In this document: positions 18,295 to 26,860 of the stretch, in pieces
How positions within the stretch are numbered: the stretch's first letter is position 1
Layout of the letters: every line of letters starts with the position of its first letter
NCBI RefSeq assembly: GCF_036173105.1
Contig: NZ_CP108053.1
Span: 9,578,854-9,642,853 of the forward strand
Direction: 5' to 3'
DNA length: 64,000 nt
DNA from: Streptomyces sp. NBC_00287
GTDB taxonomy: Bacteria; Actinomycetota; Actinomycetes; Streptomycetales; Streptomycetaceae
Notes under the pieces: model-generated
Database searches by the model: none
What the model saw: the letters and a program-made list of their open reading frames with translations, nothing else
What the model was told of the DNA's origin: nothing
Position numbers and translations under genes: made by a program

Positions 18295-20811
18295 TCAGCC
18301 GGCACTGGCTGCGGTGTTCCTGCGCCGCAACCGGTGCCACCAACGGTTGTGTGGCCGTTGAGTGGCTCTGGCCAGCGCTGCCGCCAGGGCGTTGCGGGTG
18401 CTCAGGGTATGGGGGTGCTCGTCGCCCAGGATGCGGACGCGGTCATCGAGGGTTCGGCGCAGCAGCTGTATCGCCTCGGCCTGCTCACCTGCACTGGTCA
18501 AAGCGAGAGCGAGGTTGTGGCGACTAGCCAGGGTATCGGGGTGCTCGGGGCCCAGGATGCGGGCGCGGTCCTCCAGGTTCTGTCGGTGCATGCGCACGGC
18601 TTGTGCGTGCTCGCCCGTCCCGTCCAGGGCGAGACCGAGGCTGTCGCGGCTGGCCAGCGTGTGCGGATGCTCGTCGCCCAGGATGCGGGCGTGGTCGTTG
18701 AGCGCCTGCCGCAGCAGCTGTATCGCCTCTGTCTGTTCACCCGCCCTGGTCAGGGCGCTGGCGAGGTTGTGGCGGCTGAGCAGGGTGAGGTGGTGCTCGG
18801 GGCCCAGGACACGGATGCGGTCCTCCAGGGTGCGCCGGTGCATGCGGACGGCTTGTGCGTGCTCGCCCGTCCCGTCCAGGGCGAGACCGAGGCTGTCGCG
18901 GCTGGCCAGCGTATGCGGATGCTCGGGGCCCAGGACACGGTTACGGTCGTTGAGGGTCTGCCGCAGCAGACCCACCGCCTCGGCATGCTCACCCGTCCCG
19001 TCCAAGGCACAGGCGAGGTCATTGCGGCTGGTCAAGGTGTCGGGGTGTTCGGGGCCCAGGATGCGGGCGCGGTCCTCCAGGGTCTGCCGCAGCAGGCGTA
19101 TTGCCTCGGCCGGCTCTCCCAGTCCGAACAAGGCATTGCCCAGGTTGTTGCGGCTGGTCAAGGTGTCGGGGTGCTCGGAGCCCAGCATGCGGGTCTCGAC
19201 GTCGAGGATCCGTTCATCCAGCAGGCGCGCCGCACCGAAAGCGCCGGCCTTCTGCAGCACCTGCGCCAGGGCGTTGAGAGTGGTGCGGTGGTGTGTGGCG
19301 GTGCGCGGGTCCGCGTAGTCGAGCAGCAGCGGCAGGTGGGGGGCGAGGAGTACGGCTGTAGGCCAACCAGCGCGCCCGCGCTGGTCGGCCTCGTGCACGG
19401 CCGTGGTCAGCCGCTCGGCAAGGGCCCGGTGCCACACGGTGAGCTCGGAGGTCTCGGCCGTGAGGGCAACAGCGTTGATCTCTCGGATCAGGGGGTGCAG
19501 CACCACTTGCGCCGCATCTCTGTTGCCCGACGCCGGGCCGGTGCTGCCGGGAGAGTGGGGGAGGTCGAGGAGGCCGTAGCGGTGCAGGCCGGCGAACGCG
19601 GCGTCCAGGGCCACCGCGGTGACGTCGTGTCCGGTGACGGCAGATAGCAGGTCCGGGGTGATCAGGGACAGTGGGACGGGGGCCTGGGCCAGCAGGGCCA
19701 GCAGTCGCAGCAAGGGACGGGCCAAAGCGTTGCCCTCCCCGGTGAGCTGGTCCAAGGACACCTCCCAGGTGTGCAGCACCACGGTGCGGGCGACCTGCGG
19801 ATCGGAGGCATTCGGGTGCGCGGCTCCCAACAAGGACCGCAGTTCCTGTTCCAGGGCTTGGCGATAGGCGGCAAAGGTGCGGTAGCGGCTGGTAGGCCCG
19901 GCCACATAGGTGCCAGCCGCGTACAACGCCAGCGGCAGCCCGCCCAGCCGCGCCGCCAACTCCCGGGCCTGCTCGGCGGTGCCGGCTGCGGGAGCAGCGT
20001 CCAGCAGGACCTGCCCCGCAGGCCGCACCGGCAGCGGCTCCAGCGGCAGCAGCCGTGCGCACGGCCCCCAGGTCTGCCCGCTGCCATCCCGGCTGGTCAC
20101 CACCAGCAGCCCCCGGCCGTGCGGACGGATCCAGCCGCGGTAGTGGGCCACTGGCTCCCCAGCCGAGCCGATCTCGTGCGGCTCATCGGCGTTGTCCACC
20201 ACCAGCAGCCACCGCCGCACCCGGCCCAACTGCCGCCAGACCACATCCGGCAGGCTCACCTGCCCCGCCTGCGCGGCCTCCAGCTCCGCCTCGGGCAGGC
20301 CGCAGGCCAGCGCCACCTGCACCATCTGCTGCGCCAGCTCCGCGCCGTCGCGCCAGCGCACCCAAAACACTCGCCAGCCCGCCGCCTCGGCCTGGGCGGC
20401 CAGTTGCGCGGCCACCGTTGTCTTGCCCATCCCACCGACCGCACACAGCACCGCGAACCGGCCTTGTGGCCGCCGCAGCATGCCTGCCAGCACGGCGAGC
20501 TCGGCCTCACGCCCTCGCACGCGCTCCACATGCGGGGGGCGTAACGAAGCCTGCTGGCCTCGGGCCAGTCGGCTCACCGGTGCCAGCCGCGCTGGGGGTC
20601 TTGCTGCGGCATCCAGCCGCCGGCCCCACAGCACCAGCCCGATGCTGACCGCCACCAGCACGGCGAACACCGGCCAGATCACCCACACCTGCGCCGCCCA
20701 GCCAGGCACCGTGGCACTTGCGTAGTTGGTCACCGGCCCCAGCACGGCCGTCACCACTGCGGCCGTTCCCGCCACCGCCGACCCGGCCCACGCACCCCGT
20801 CTACGCCCCAT
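18295..20811 (-). CDS. Membrane NB-ARC protein with TPR (kinesin-light-chain-like) repeats
   Basis: An 838-residue STAND protein. Two membrane segments (about residues 12-30 and 42-62) precede an NB-ARC ATPase: Walker A GGMGKTT at 126-132, Walker B RRWLLVVDNAD near 205, and a GLPLAL motif near 293. The C-terminal third has about seven 42-residue TPRs of the type LGPEHPDTLASRHNLALALT, nearly identical at DNA level with a 126-bp period. These proteins act as ligand-sensing switches; the signal and output are unknown. The promoter region lies next to Tn3/ISL3 debris. Confidence 0.85.
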   Translation of the reverse strand: MGRRRGAWAGSAVAGTAAVVTAVLGPVTNYASATVPGWAAQVWVIWPVFAVLVAVSIGLVLWGRRLDAAARPPARLAPVSRLARGQQASLRPPHVERVRGREAELAVLAGMLRRPQGRFAVLCAVGGMGKTTVAAQLAAQAEAAGWRVFWVRWRDGAELAQQMVQVALACGLPEAELEAAQAGQVSLPDVVWRQLGRVRRWLLVVDNADEPHEIGSAGEPVAHYRGWIRPHGRGLLVVTSRDGSGQTWGPCARLLPLEPLPVRPAGQVLLDAAPAAGTAEQARELAARLGGLPLALYAAGTYVAGPTSRYRTFAAYRQALEQELRSLLGAAHPNASDPQVARTVVLHTWEVSLDQLTGEGNALARPLLRLLALLAQAPVPLSLITPDLLSAVTGHDVTAVALDAAFAGLHRYGLLDLPHSPGSTGPASGNRDAAQVVLHPLIREINAVALTAETSELTVWHRALAERLTTAVHEADQRGRAGWPTAVLLAPHLPLLLDYADPRTATHHRTTLNALAQVLQKAGAFGAARLLDERILDVETRMLGSEHPDTLTSRNNLGNALFGLGEPAEAIRLLRQTLEDRARILGPEHPDTLTSRNDLACALDGTGEHAEAVGLLRQTLNDRNRVLGPEHPHTLASRDSLGLALDGTGEHAQAVRMHRRTLEDRIRVLGPEHHLTLLSRHNLASALTRAGEQTEAIQLLRQALNDHARILGDEHPHTLASRDSLGLALDGTGEHAQAVRMHRQNLEDRARILGPEHPDTLASRHNLALALTSAGEQAEAIQLLRRTLDDRVRILGDEHPHTLSTRNALAAALARATQRPHNRWWHRLRRRNTAASAG

Positions 20812-20969
20812 GGCCTGCCACCCCCGTCCACTTCAGCGGCCGGATGCCGAGCCTGCTGCTTGCACGCCATCATCCGCCGCACGGCGCGGGCAGGGCACCA
20901 GGGCGGGCGACACAGCACACCTCGGCCTTGGTGCACACGCTCTCGATGACCTCCTCGATGGCAGCAGGT

Positions 20970-21066
20970 CGGTGCCGTACGGGTTGATGTTCGGCCAGAA
21001 CAGCGCGGTCAGTCCCCGCCGGTCCTCGGCGGACAGCTTCTTCGCCCAGGCCGGTTCGGCGAGGAC
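20970..21066 (-). pseudogene. Tn3-family transposase C-terminal remnant
   Basis: The minus strand reads KKLSAEDRRGLTALFWPNIN followed by PYGT, the conserved C-terminal motif of actinomycete Tn3-type transposases. The frame then becomes random. Other Tn3-type pieces occur at 30.6 and 41.9 kb. Confidence 0.6.
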
Positions 21067-21302
21067 CTGCTGCGGTTGACGGCGCCCTCGATGCTGCCCG
21101 AGTTCCAGTGAAGGGTGAGCCCGGCTGTCACGGCGTCGAAGTCTCGGTGCAGGTGCAGTACGAAGCCGGTGAGGCCGGGTAGCTGGCTGGCGTCGACTGC
21201 GTCGATCCACGTAGGGGAGTGTGGCCGTCGATGGAGGAGATACCGAGGTGATCGCCATCGACCCGCTGTTGGGCCGGCCACCGACGATCGGCGGGGGGAC
21301 AC
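21066..21302 (-). pseudogene. ISL3-family transposase C-terminal remnant
   Basis: The minus strand reads LPGLTGFVLHLHRDFDAVTA, then GLTLHWNSGSIEGAVN. This is the typical ISL3 region with the catalytic glutamate in SGSIEG. The piece is out of context and incomplete at both ends. Confidence 0.75.
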
Positions 21303-21357
21303 CCGTTCGGGGGCAAGCGCGTCGGGTCACGCCCGACGGACGGGTAGTCGACGGCAC

Positions 21358-22221
21358 ATGCCCTTCAGATTCGGTGCGCCGCAAGACGACCACGCCGCGC
21401 ACCACGGCCATTGGTTCGCTCGGCTCCATCGGTGGGTGCTCAGCTCGTGGATCGGGGTCGTCTGGAACCGGGGGCGCGAGATGGAGCTGATGCACCGTGC
21501 CATGGGCTTCGCGGCGCTGAGCTTCCTCACGTTGCTGCCGTTGTTGGTCGTCGTCGCGGCGGCCGACCTCGCGAGAGGTCAGGGCTTCGCCAGGTGGCTG
21601 GTCCAGGGCCTTGGTGTGTCGGAGGTGTCGCAGGAGGAGGTCGAGCGGATGTTCGGCCGGCCGGGGCAGGCCCTGCAGCGCACCACGGCGCTCGGACTCG
21701 CCGCGCTGGCCGCGTTCGGTGTGACCTTCGGCGCGGCCGTACAGACCGGGTACGAGCGGGTGTGGGACCTGCCGACGGCGCGCTGGCACACGATGTGGCG
21801 CCATGTCGTCTGGCTGGCCGTACTGACCGGCTCCCTGCTGCTGTTCTTCGCCGCGCCCACCCCCGAGGAGGCGTCCGCTCTGAAGTCGGTGCTGGTCGCC
21901 GGGGTCGATGTGGTCGGCGCGTTCGTCTTCTTCTGGTGGTCGCAGCGGCTGCTGCTCTGCGGCCGCATCCGCTGGCGGGCGCTCGTGCCGGGGGCCGCGG
22001 CGACGGCGCTGGGGCTCCTCGGGCTGCGGGTCTTCTCCCAGCACGTCTTCTCGCCGCTGATCGCGTCGAACACGGTGACGTACGGTCCGTTCGGGACCGT
22101 CCTGGTCCTGCAGTCCTGGCTGGTCGGCGTGGGTTTCGTGGTGTACGGAGGGGCTCTGGTCGGCCGGCTCTTCCACGAGCGTCTGGAGCGGCGCCGGCTC
22201 CCCGTGCCAGGCGAACGGTGA
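21358..22221 (+). CDS. YihY/virulence factor BrkB-family membrane protein
   Basis: About 287 residues from ATG 21358 (MPFRFGAPQ). The longer frame from 21115 crosses the ISL3 remnant and is not credible upstream. It has about six membrane segments: AALSFLTLLPLLVVVAAADL near residue 50, then near 110, 145, 180, 210 and 250. Between the first two is the amphipathic region typical of the family. The function of YihY/BrkB proteins is not settled; they are polytopic inner-membrane proteins, not RNases as once named. No operon partner is seen. Confidence 0.85.
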   Translation: MPFRFGAPQDDHAAHHGHWFARLHRWVLSSWIGVVWNRGREMELMHRAMGFAALSFLTLLPLLVVVAAADLARGQGFARWLVQGLGVSEVSQEEVERMFGRPGQALQRTTALGLAALAAFGVTFGAAVQTGYERVWDLPTARWHTMWRHVVWLAVLTGSLLLFFAAPTPEEASALKSVLVAGVDVVGAFVFFWWSQRLLLCGRIRWRALVPGAAATALGLLGLRVFSQHVFSPLIASNTVTYGPFGTVLVLQSWLVGVGFVVYGGALVGRLFHERLERRRLPVPGER

Positions 22222-22321
22222 CACCAAGCGGAGCTTGGTGAGTATGTCCCGCTACTTCAAGTGCGCGAACGCGTGAGACCTCAATCTGAGTCCCCTGTCT
22301 TGGTTCCCTTGGCCGCAAGGG

Positions 22322-22876
22322 TCAGCAGCAGTACCGGTCGAACACCAGCGAGTTCCAGAACGGCGCGTCGGCCTGCATGACCAGCACCGTCACCGGACAC
22401 AGCTGCAAGCAGCGGATGCCTACAGATGCCTGACGAAGCGTCACTACCTGCTGTTCTACGGAGCGGCGTACGCGGCCGGGTTGAAGGGGTTGGCGCAGTC
22501 GGGTTTGGAGAATGAGCGCGGACTGAACATTCCACCCGTTTTCGGCGCTGGAGACGGCAACTTTGCGAACTATCTGTGGGACGGCTCGCGCGTGCAGATC
22601 GTCGACTTTGAGGACTCGGGACTCAGCGATCGCGCCTTTGAGCTGGCAGAGATCACTGAACACGTGGCTAGCTGGGTGGACCAACCGCTCGACGTTGCAT
22701 CCTTCCCGAACCAGTTCGACCTCACCACGGCCGAATCCGTGCGATTGACTGAGTGTCGACGGCTCCTCGCCCTCGTGTGGCTCTTCCTTTTGATTTTCGA
22801 CGAGGATCAGAAGAACCCTAGAAATCCGCCAGGCGCCGTAGAACGGCAGGCTGACCGTTTGTTCGCTCTGCTCTAG
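22322..22876 (+). pseudogene. Phosphotransferase (APH-like kinase), 5'-truncated
   Basis: The frame carries YLLFYGAAYAAGLKGLAQSG, then GAGDGNFANYLWDGSRVQIV and DFEDSGLSDRAFELAEI: the catalytic-loop (D-x-x-x-x-N) and metal-binding (VDFEDSG) regions of aminoglycoside/choline-kinase-like proteins. The N-terminal nucleotide-binding lobe is missing. The frame is open upstream to about 22322, but only a TTG at 22481 offers a start. Probably a fragment left by rearrangement. Confidence 0.6.
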
Positions 22877-22941
22877 TAGGGCTTGGTCAGCTTCATTCGG
22901 GAGTGGCGTGTGTGCTGGCGGGTGGGTGTCGTTGAGTTGGT

Positions 22942-23310
22942 GTGACACCTGGGGAGATGGCCGGGGTCCGGGAGGACCTGGAGGCGTTCGCTGCGGAGTT
23001 GTTCGACGGGTTCTTCCGTGCGGATCAGCGGCGGTGGGGGCAGGTGTATGTGTGCGGGCTGTTGCTGGACGGGCGGCGCAAGTCGGTGGAGCCGATGGCG
23101 GCCTGTCTCGGTGAGGAGGGCAACCGTCAGGCGCTGGCGCACTTCATCACTTTCAGTCCGTGGGATCCGGCGCATGTGCGGGCCCGGCTGTCCTGGAGGA
23201 TGCAGGACGCGATCGGGGCGGAAGCCCTGATCGTCGACGACACCGGCTTTTTGAAGGGACAGGAGCGTGACCTTTCGTTCGGCGTAGTGGAGTTCGCCCG
23301 ACGGGGCTGA
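22942..23310 (+). pseudogene. IS701-family transposase N-terminal fragment
   Basis: It reads GVREDLEAFAAELFDGFFRA, then GQVYVCGLLLDGRRKSVEPM, and the first catalytic D in EALIVDDTGFLK, matching the N-terminus of IS701-type transposases. It stops at 23310, long before the end of the DDE core. The NUDIX gene follows immediately, so an end of the IS was probably lost here. Confidence 0.85.
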
Positions 23311-23369
23311 TGGCCTGGCCCTCTGGGTATTTCGGTCGGGTGTCAGTGGTGTCTGGGACCGTGTGCGTC

Positions 23370-23879
23370 GTGGATGAACTCGTGGATCGTGTCGATGCGC
23401 AGGACCGTGTGCTGGGAGTGGTCAGCCGGAGGGAGGCCGTGCGGGAGGGCTGGCTGCACCGGGTTGGTGTGGTGGTGTGCCGCGATGGGCGAGGGCGCTT
23501 TCTCGTCCATCGGCGTGCCGAGCAGCTGTCCCGTTTCCCAGGGCACTACGAACTCGGTGTCGGGGGCGCTGCAGGAGTCGGCGAGTCTTATGAGCGGGCG
23601 GCTGCCCGCGAGCTCAGTGAGGAGCTGGGGGTGCGGGCGACCGTGTGCTTTCGGTTCAAGTTCCTCAACCGGGGTGGGCTCAGCCCTCACTGGCTTGGGG
23701 TGTGCGATGCCGTACTTCCGGAGATCGGCGCGCGTGACCCGGGAGAGGTGGCCTGGCACGGGTGGCTGACTGAGTCCGAGCTGCGGCGGACTCTGCAGCA
23801 GTGGACCTTCACTCCTGATAGTCAGGAGATTTTCGGTCGGTATCTTGCATGTCGCGTTGACCCGGCGTCTTCGCGGTGA
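23370..23879 (+). CDS. NUDIX hydrolase (YfcD/IDI-like)
   Basis: About 169 residues from GTG 23370 (VDELVDRVDAQDRVLG). A longer frame starts at 23310, but the family usually begins at this point. The NUDIX box is intact: GAAGVGESYERAAARELSEE then LGV, fitting G-x5-E-x7-REUxEExGU, near residues 69-91. The fold hydrolyses nucleoside-diphosphate-linked substrates; the opening DELVD.VD resembles the isopentenyl-diphosphate-isomerase-like branch. Substrate unknown. The gene lies directly behind a broken IS701 copy and may have lost its own promoter. Confidence 0.85.
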   Translation: MDELVDRVDAQDRVLGVVSRREAVREGWLHRVGVVVCRDGRGRFLVHRRAEQLSRFPGHYELGVGGAAGVGESYERAAARELSEELGVRATVCFRFKFLNRGGLSPHWLGVCDAVLPEIGARDPGEVAWHGWLTESELRRTLQQWTFTPDSQEIFGRYLACRVDPASSR

Positions 23880-24119
23880 GGGTGTTCGTGAGCTGGGTCA
23901 GAGGAATGAAGCCGCTGGTCGTTCCGAGCTCTTTGGGGGTTGGGCCGGCGGGTGTGGGGGTGTCGGCGAGGCGTTCGGCAAGGGCGGTGACCGCTTCGCG
24001 GTCGCGTTCGAGAGCACCCGAATTGCAACGTGAGCATATCCGTCTGATGGAGCAGCCGGAGAGTGTTGTTGGTTCATGTGACGTATGGTCTGGCAACACC
24101 ACATGACACGTAAGAAGCA
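23880..24119. other. Stretch without a recognised gene
   Basis: A minus-strand frame ending near 23819 reads ALERDREAVTALAERLADTP and looks coding, but has no start and matches nothing I recognise. It is probably a fragment. Nothing else is supported here. Confidence 0.3.
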
Positions 24120-24161
24120 AAGCAGGCAGGGCTGCTCGATATCGAGCAGCCCTGCCTGCTT
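24120..24161. terminator. 42-bp perfect palindrome downstream of Imm1 gene 1
   Basis: Two 21-bp arms with no loop, centred between 24140 and 24141, lie 95 bp after the end of the minus-strand Imm1-like gene. A strong bidirectional terminator is the likely role. Confidence 0.75.
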
Positions 24162-24255
24162 CTTGTGACAGCCAACCAGAAGGGCGAGGTGTAAGGAGTC
24201 GCGCGTCTGCATGTCTCCCTTGGTTCACCTTCAGTGAGCCGGGTCGGGTGATGCG

Positions 24256-24792
24256 TTAGTAGGGCGGCAGCTCGGACTCGCATTCGCCGTCTGCACGCCT
24301 ACCACTCAGTTCACCCATGACCCATTGCACGCATTCAGGACGAGCGCCGGTGCGCATCTGGCAGAATTCATCCACGGCAGCTTCAATTTTTTCTGCTGGT
24401 AGCGTGCTTCGGGGATCAAAGCAGTAGGGCTCCCCAGGATTGGACAAAACTTCCGTGTCGAAATCAGGCGGGTTGGGGTTATCCGAGATCCAGACGCTAT
24501 CAAGAACCTCATCCGGCTCTGGCCCTGAATATCCCGGCATGGCGAACCAGATAAGGCCGCCATGTCCAGTATCTCTATTCAGAGACACGACGAGATTATT
24601 ATTCGGCACGCCCTCCGAATCCATATGCTGGCGATTCGACCACGAGAACCATGCGATGGAGCCAGGGCACCACAGGTCACCCTTCTTAATCCAGCTCTGC
24701 AGAGAGCCAAGGACTTCGGCGGTCACGACGGAAATCTCGCCGCTCGCTTCCGCGACCCACCGGCGGCTGGCACATCTAACGTCGAGAATCAT
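24256..24792 (-). CDS. Imm1-like immunity protein, copy 1
   Basis: About 178 residues from ATG 24792 (MILDVRCASRRWVAEA) behind AAGGAG. It contains GGLIWFAMPGYSGPEPDEVL, then ISDNPNPPDFDTEV and IEAAVDEFCQMRTGARPECV, the pattern of the Imm1 family of polymorphic-toxin immunity proteins. It is clearly paralogous to the gene at 25097-25663. Imm1 proteins protect against nucleic-acid deaminase toxins among others. The remains of a DddA-like deaminase lie 900 bp upstream on the same strand, which supports that reading. Confidence 0.75.
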   Translation of the reverse strand: MILDVRCASRRWVAEASGEISVVTAEVLGSLQSWIKKGDLWCPGSIAWFSWSNRQHMDSEGVPNNNLVVSLNRDTGHGGLIWFAMPGYSGPEPDEVLDSVWISDNPNPPDFDTEVLSNPGEPYCFDPRSTLPAEKIEAAVDEFCQMRTGARPECVQWVMGELSGRRADGECESELPPY

Positions 24793-25019
24793 GGCCTTGC
24801 TCCTTACGTCGCCGCGCCTCCCGCTCAGTGATCCCCTTTTGTCGCCCGGACGCCGGCCGACTCGATCAGGCGCCGTGACCAGTCGAGCTCGCTGCATGCG
24901 CCGAGTTCGTCGAGGAGTGTGTGTGCATAACTCATCCGGCGCAAGCCGCTCAAACCAGATCCGTCACGCGAAGCCCAACGAACCATCACACCATAAGCAG
25001 TACCGCTTAAGATGCGGAA

Positions 25020-25063
25020 AAGTCGGTTGGGGCCACCCGTTCACGGGCGACCCCAACCGACTT
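25020..25063 (-). terminator. Hairpin terminator after Imm1 gene 2
   Basis: Perfect 13-bp arms AAGTCGGTTGGGG at 25020-25032 and the complement at 25051-25063, plus an inner 5-bp stem (CCCGT/ACGGG). It lies 34 bp after the stop of the second Imm1-like gene. Confidence 0.75.
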
Positions 25064-25096
25064 CATGACCCCCGTCTGGCGCCGAGGCGTCACGAG

Positions 25097-25663
25097 TCAC
25101 AACCCAACGCCTTCCGGACTCAAGCAGCAGCACATTGAGTTGCTGCACTGCAAGTCGCGGTCTGCGCGCCTCCCGCTTGCCTCACCCAAGGTCCACTGCA
25201 CACACTCAGGTCGGATTCCCGTGCGCACACGACAGAACTCTTCGATGGCAGCTTCGATTTTCTCGATGGGTAGCGTACTGCGTGGATCAAAGAAGTAGGG
25301 CTCCCCGGGTTCGGCCACAACTTCTGTGTCGAAATCTGGCGGGTTGGGGTTATCGGATACCCAGATATTATCAAGGACCTCGTCCGGCTCGGGGCCCGGA
25401 TACCCGGCGTTAACGAACCAGATCAGTCCGCCATATCCAGTAGCTCTATTCAGGGACACAACAAGGAAATTGTTCGGCATGTCCGACTTATCCGAGTGTC
25501 GCCGATCCGACCATGAAAACCAGGCATTCGTCCCAGGGCGCCAGTAGCCGTCTATGACATGTTCACTTTGCAGGCAGCCAAGTACCTCGGCAACCACGTC
25601 CGAGATCTCGCTATCCGCCTCTGCGAGCCACCGGCGATCGTCGCATGTAACATTGAGAATCAT
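25097..25663 (-). CDS. Imm1-like immunity protein, copy 2
   Basis: I start at ATG 25663 (MILNVTCDDRRWLAEAD), which aligns with copy 1; an ATG 12 bp upstream is also possible. It shares WFSWSDRRHSDKSDMPNN, GGLIWFVNAGYPGPEPDEVL and FDPRSTLPIEKIEAAIEEFC with copy 1. It ends in a cysteine-rich tail (SNSMCCCLSPEG). The start is 36 bp after the stop of the deaminase-toxin remnant, so this is the natural cognate immunity gene of that toxin. Copy 1 may be an extra immunity gene against a related toxin. Confidence 0.78.
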   Translation of the reverse strand: MILNVTCDDRRWLAEADSEISDVVAEVLGCLQSEHVIDGYWRPGTNAWFSWSDRRHSDKSDMPNNFLVVSLNRATGYGGLIWFVNAGYPGPEPDEVLDNIWVSDNPNPPDFDTEVVAEPGEPYFFDPRSTLPIEKIEAAIEEFCRVRTGIRPECVQWTLGEASGRRADRDLQCSNSMCCCLSPEGVGL

Positions 25664-25699
25664 TGTGCCATGCACCTTACGCCGGTGGGTCGCAACCCG

Positions 25700-26110
25700 T
25701 CAATGCACCGGTGGGCCTGAACCCGTCAATACCGTGGGCGTACTTGCTCCTGGATACCACACATCCATTGTCCATCCCTTGGGCAGAATAGCCTCAACGG
25801 ATTGAGTACAGTTATACGCCTTGTTGCACACGCCGTTCGGGTTATTGATTACGACGGTAGAGTGCTTTTGCTTGATCTCGTTCCTCAATATCCATGCATA
25901 TTTGGTTTCTGCGTGTGTAATGGTCGGGTGGGCCCTTTCCGGTTCTCCCTGGCATCGGAACGCCTCGCGTGATCAAGTAGTCATTGATCGCACTGTTCGT
26001 TGACGCGTCCCCGGAGACAACCTCATCTGCCAGAGGCTTTCCGTCCTGATCAAAGAGGCGACCCGTAGTCTTATTCCCGGACTTTTTGGCCGGATCCCCG
26101 CGTGACTGTG
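25700..26110 (-). pseudogene. DddA/SCP1.201-like deaminase toxin C-terminus, frameshifted
   Basis: The last part reads HAETKYAWIL, then STVVINNPNGVC, AILPKGWTMDVWYPG. These correspond to the H-A-E zinc/catalytic motif, the NNP-G-x-C segment and the LP..MTV strand of DddA-like cytidine deaminases. Upstream, in another frame, is a plausible toxin-domain lead-in: TTGRLFDQDGKPLADEVVSG, then GKGPPDHYT. The two frames meet at a short GT/AC run at 25913-25918. Adding one AC unit would join PPDHYT directly to HAETK. The toxin is therefore probably inactivated by a 2-bp slippage. The N-terminal delivery part is absent. Confidence 0.6.
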
Positions 26111-26389
26111 CTGGTGGTGTGTGCCGGGGTGTACGCCGACGTCATCAAGGACGACCCCTTCGCCGGCGTCGACCGGTTGGCGGGCGGTCTCGACTGCTGG
26201 TGTGTCCGGCCGGGTTGGGGTTGCGTCGTCGGCTACGGCGGCGGCTTGGCCGTCGGCTGCGCCTGTGGCGGCGTTGTTCCGCCGGGCGCTGGCTGGTGGG
26301 GTGGGCTGCTCACCGGGGTCGGCGGGGGCCTGGTCAGGGAGTCCGGTACTCGTACCTGTGCTGTGTCCGGGCTGTTGGTGCGCGTCCTG

Positions 26390-26593
26390 TGGCGCAAGAG
26401 GGGCGTCTTTCGCCGGCTGCATGACGCGGTGCTGGCCGAGCGCTCCGAGGGACGCGCCACGGTTCTTGTCCGCCGGTCGCACCTCAAGGTCGATGCGCTG
26501 TACGGGAGTTGGGGATGGCGGGCGATCGGTGACCTGCGCCCGAGGATCGGGCACGTCCCGCTCATGCACGCGATGCTTGTTGACCTCCGCTAG
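26390..26593 (+). pseudogene. GNAT acetyltransferase C-terminal remnant
   Basis: The plus strand reads RRLHDAVLAERSEGRATVLV, then KVDALYGSWGWRAIGDLRPR and HAMLVDL-stop. This matches the last helix, the YxSWGW turn and final strand of GNAT-family acetyltransferases. The acetyl-CoA-binding part is missing. Confidence 0.55.
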
Positions 26594-26860
26594 CGCTGAC
26601 CGGCCGGCCGGGGGTGTCACAGAGTCCGGCTGCAGACGTTCTTCCAGGGGTGCCCCGCTGGCGGCCTCGCGTATGCGGCTGTCGCGTGTTCCTCTCGGTA
26701 TGAGTCCCTGGTGGCCTTCTGTGGTCGTGCCGGCAAGTGGGCGGGCAGGGGGAGAGGCTGTGACCGCGGCTGTCCGGGCCCCGGGGAGGTGTTGGGCGAG
26801 GCAGCCCCCGGTCCGGGCCCGGGGCGCGCGGCTGTGCGGTTCAGTTGCGTGGCGCCGGTG
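26594..26860. other. Gap with no supported gene
   Basis: Only GC-biased open frames without ribosome sites or recognisable motifs are present between the GNAT remnant and the aldo/keto reductase gene. Confidence 0.35.

Noticed and set aside
18400..19200. Regular 126-bp DNA repeats, possible CRISPR or minisatellite
   Set aside because: The period is 42 codons and the translation gives TPR helices on the minus strand. There are no spacers of CRISPR size.
17014..19647. 877-residue plus-strand open frame as one gene
   Set aside because: It is an IS5 transposase (from 17362) plus the antisense shadow of the TPR repeats of the NB-ARC gene.
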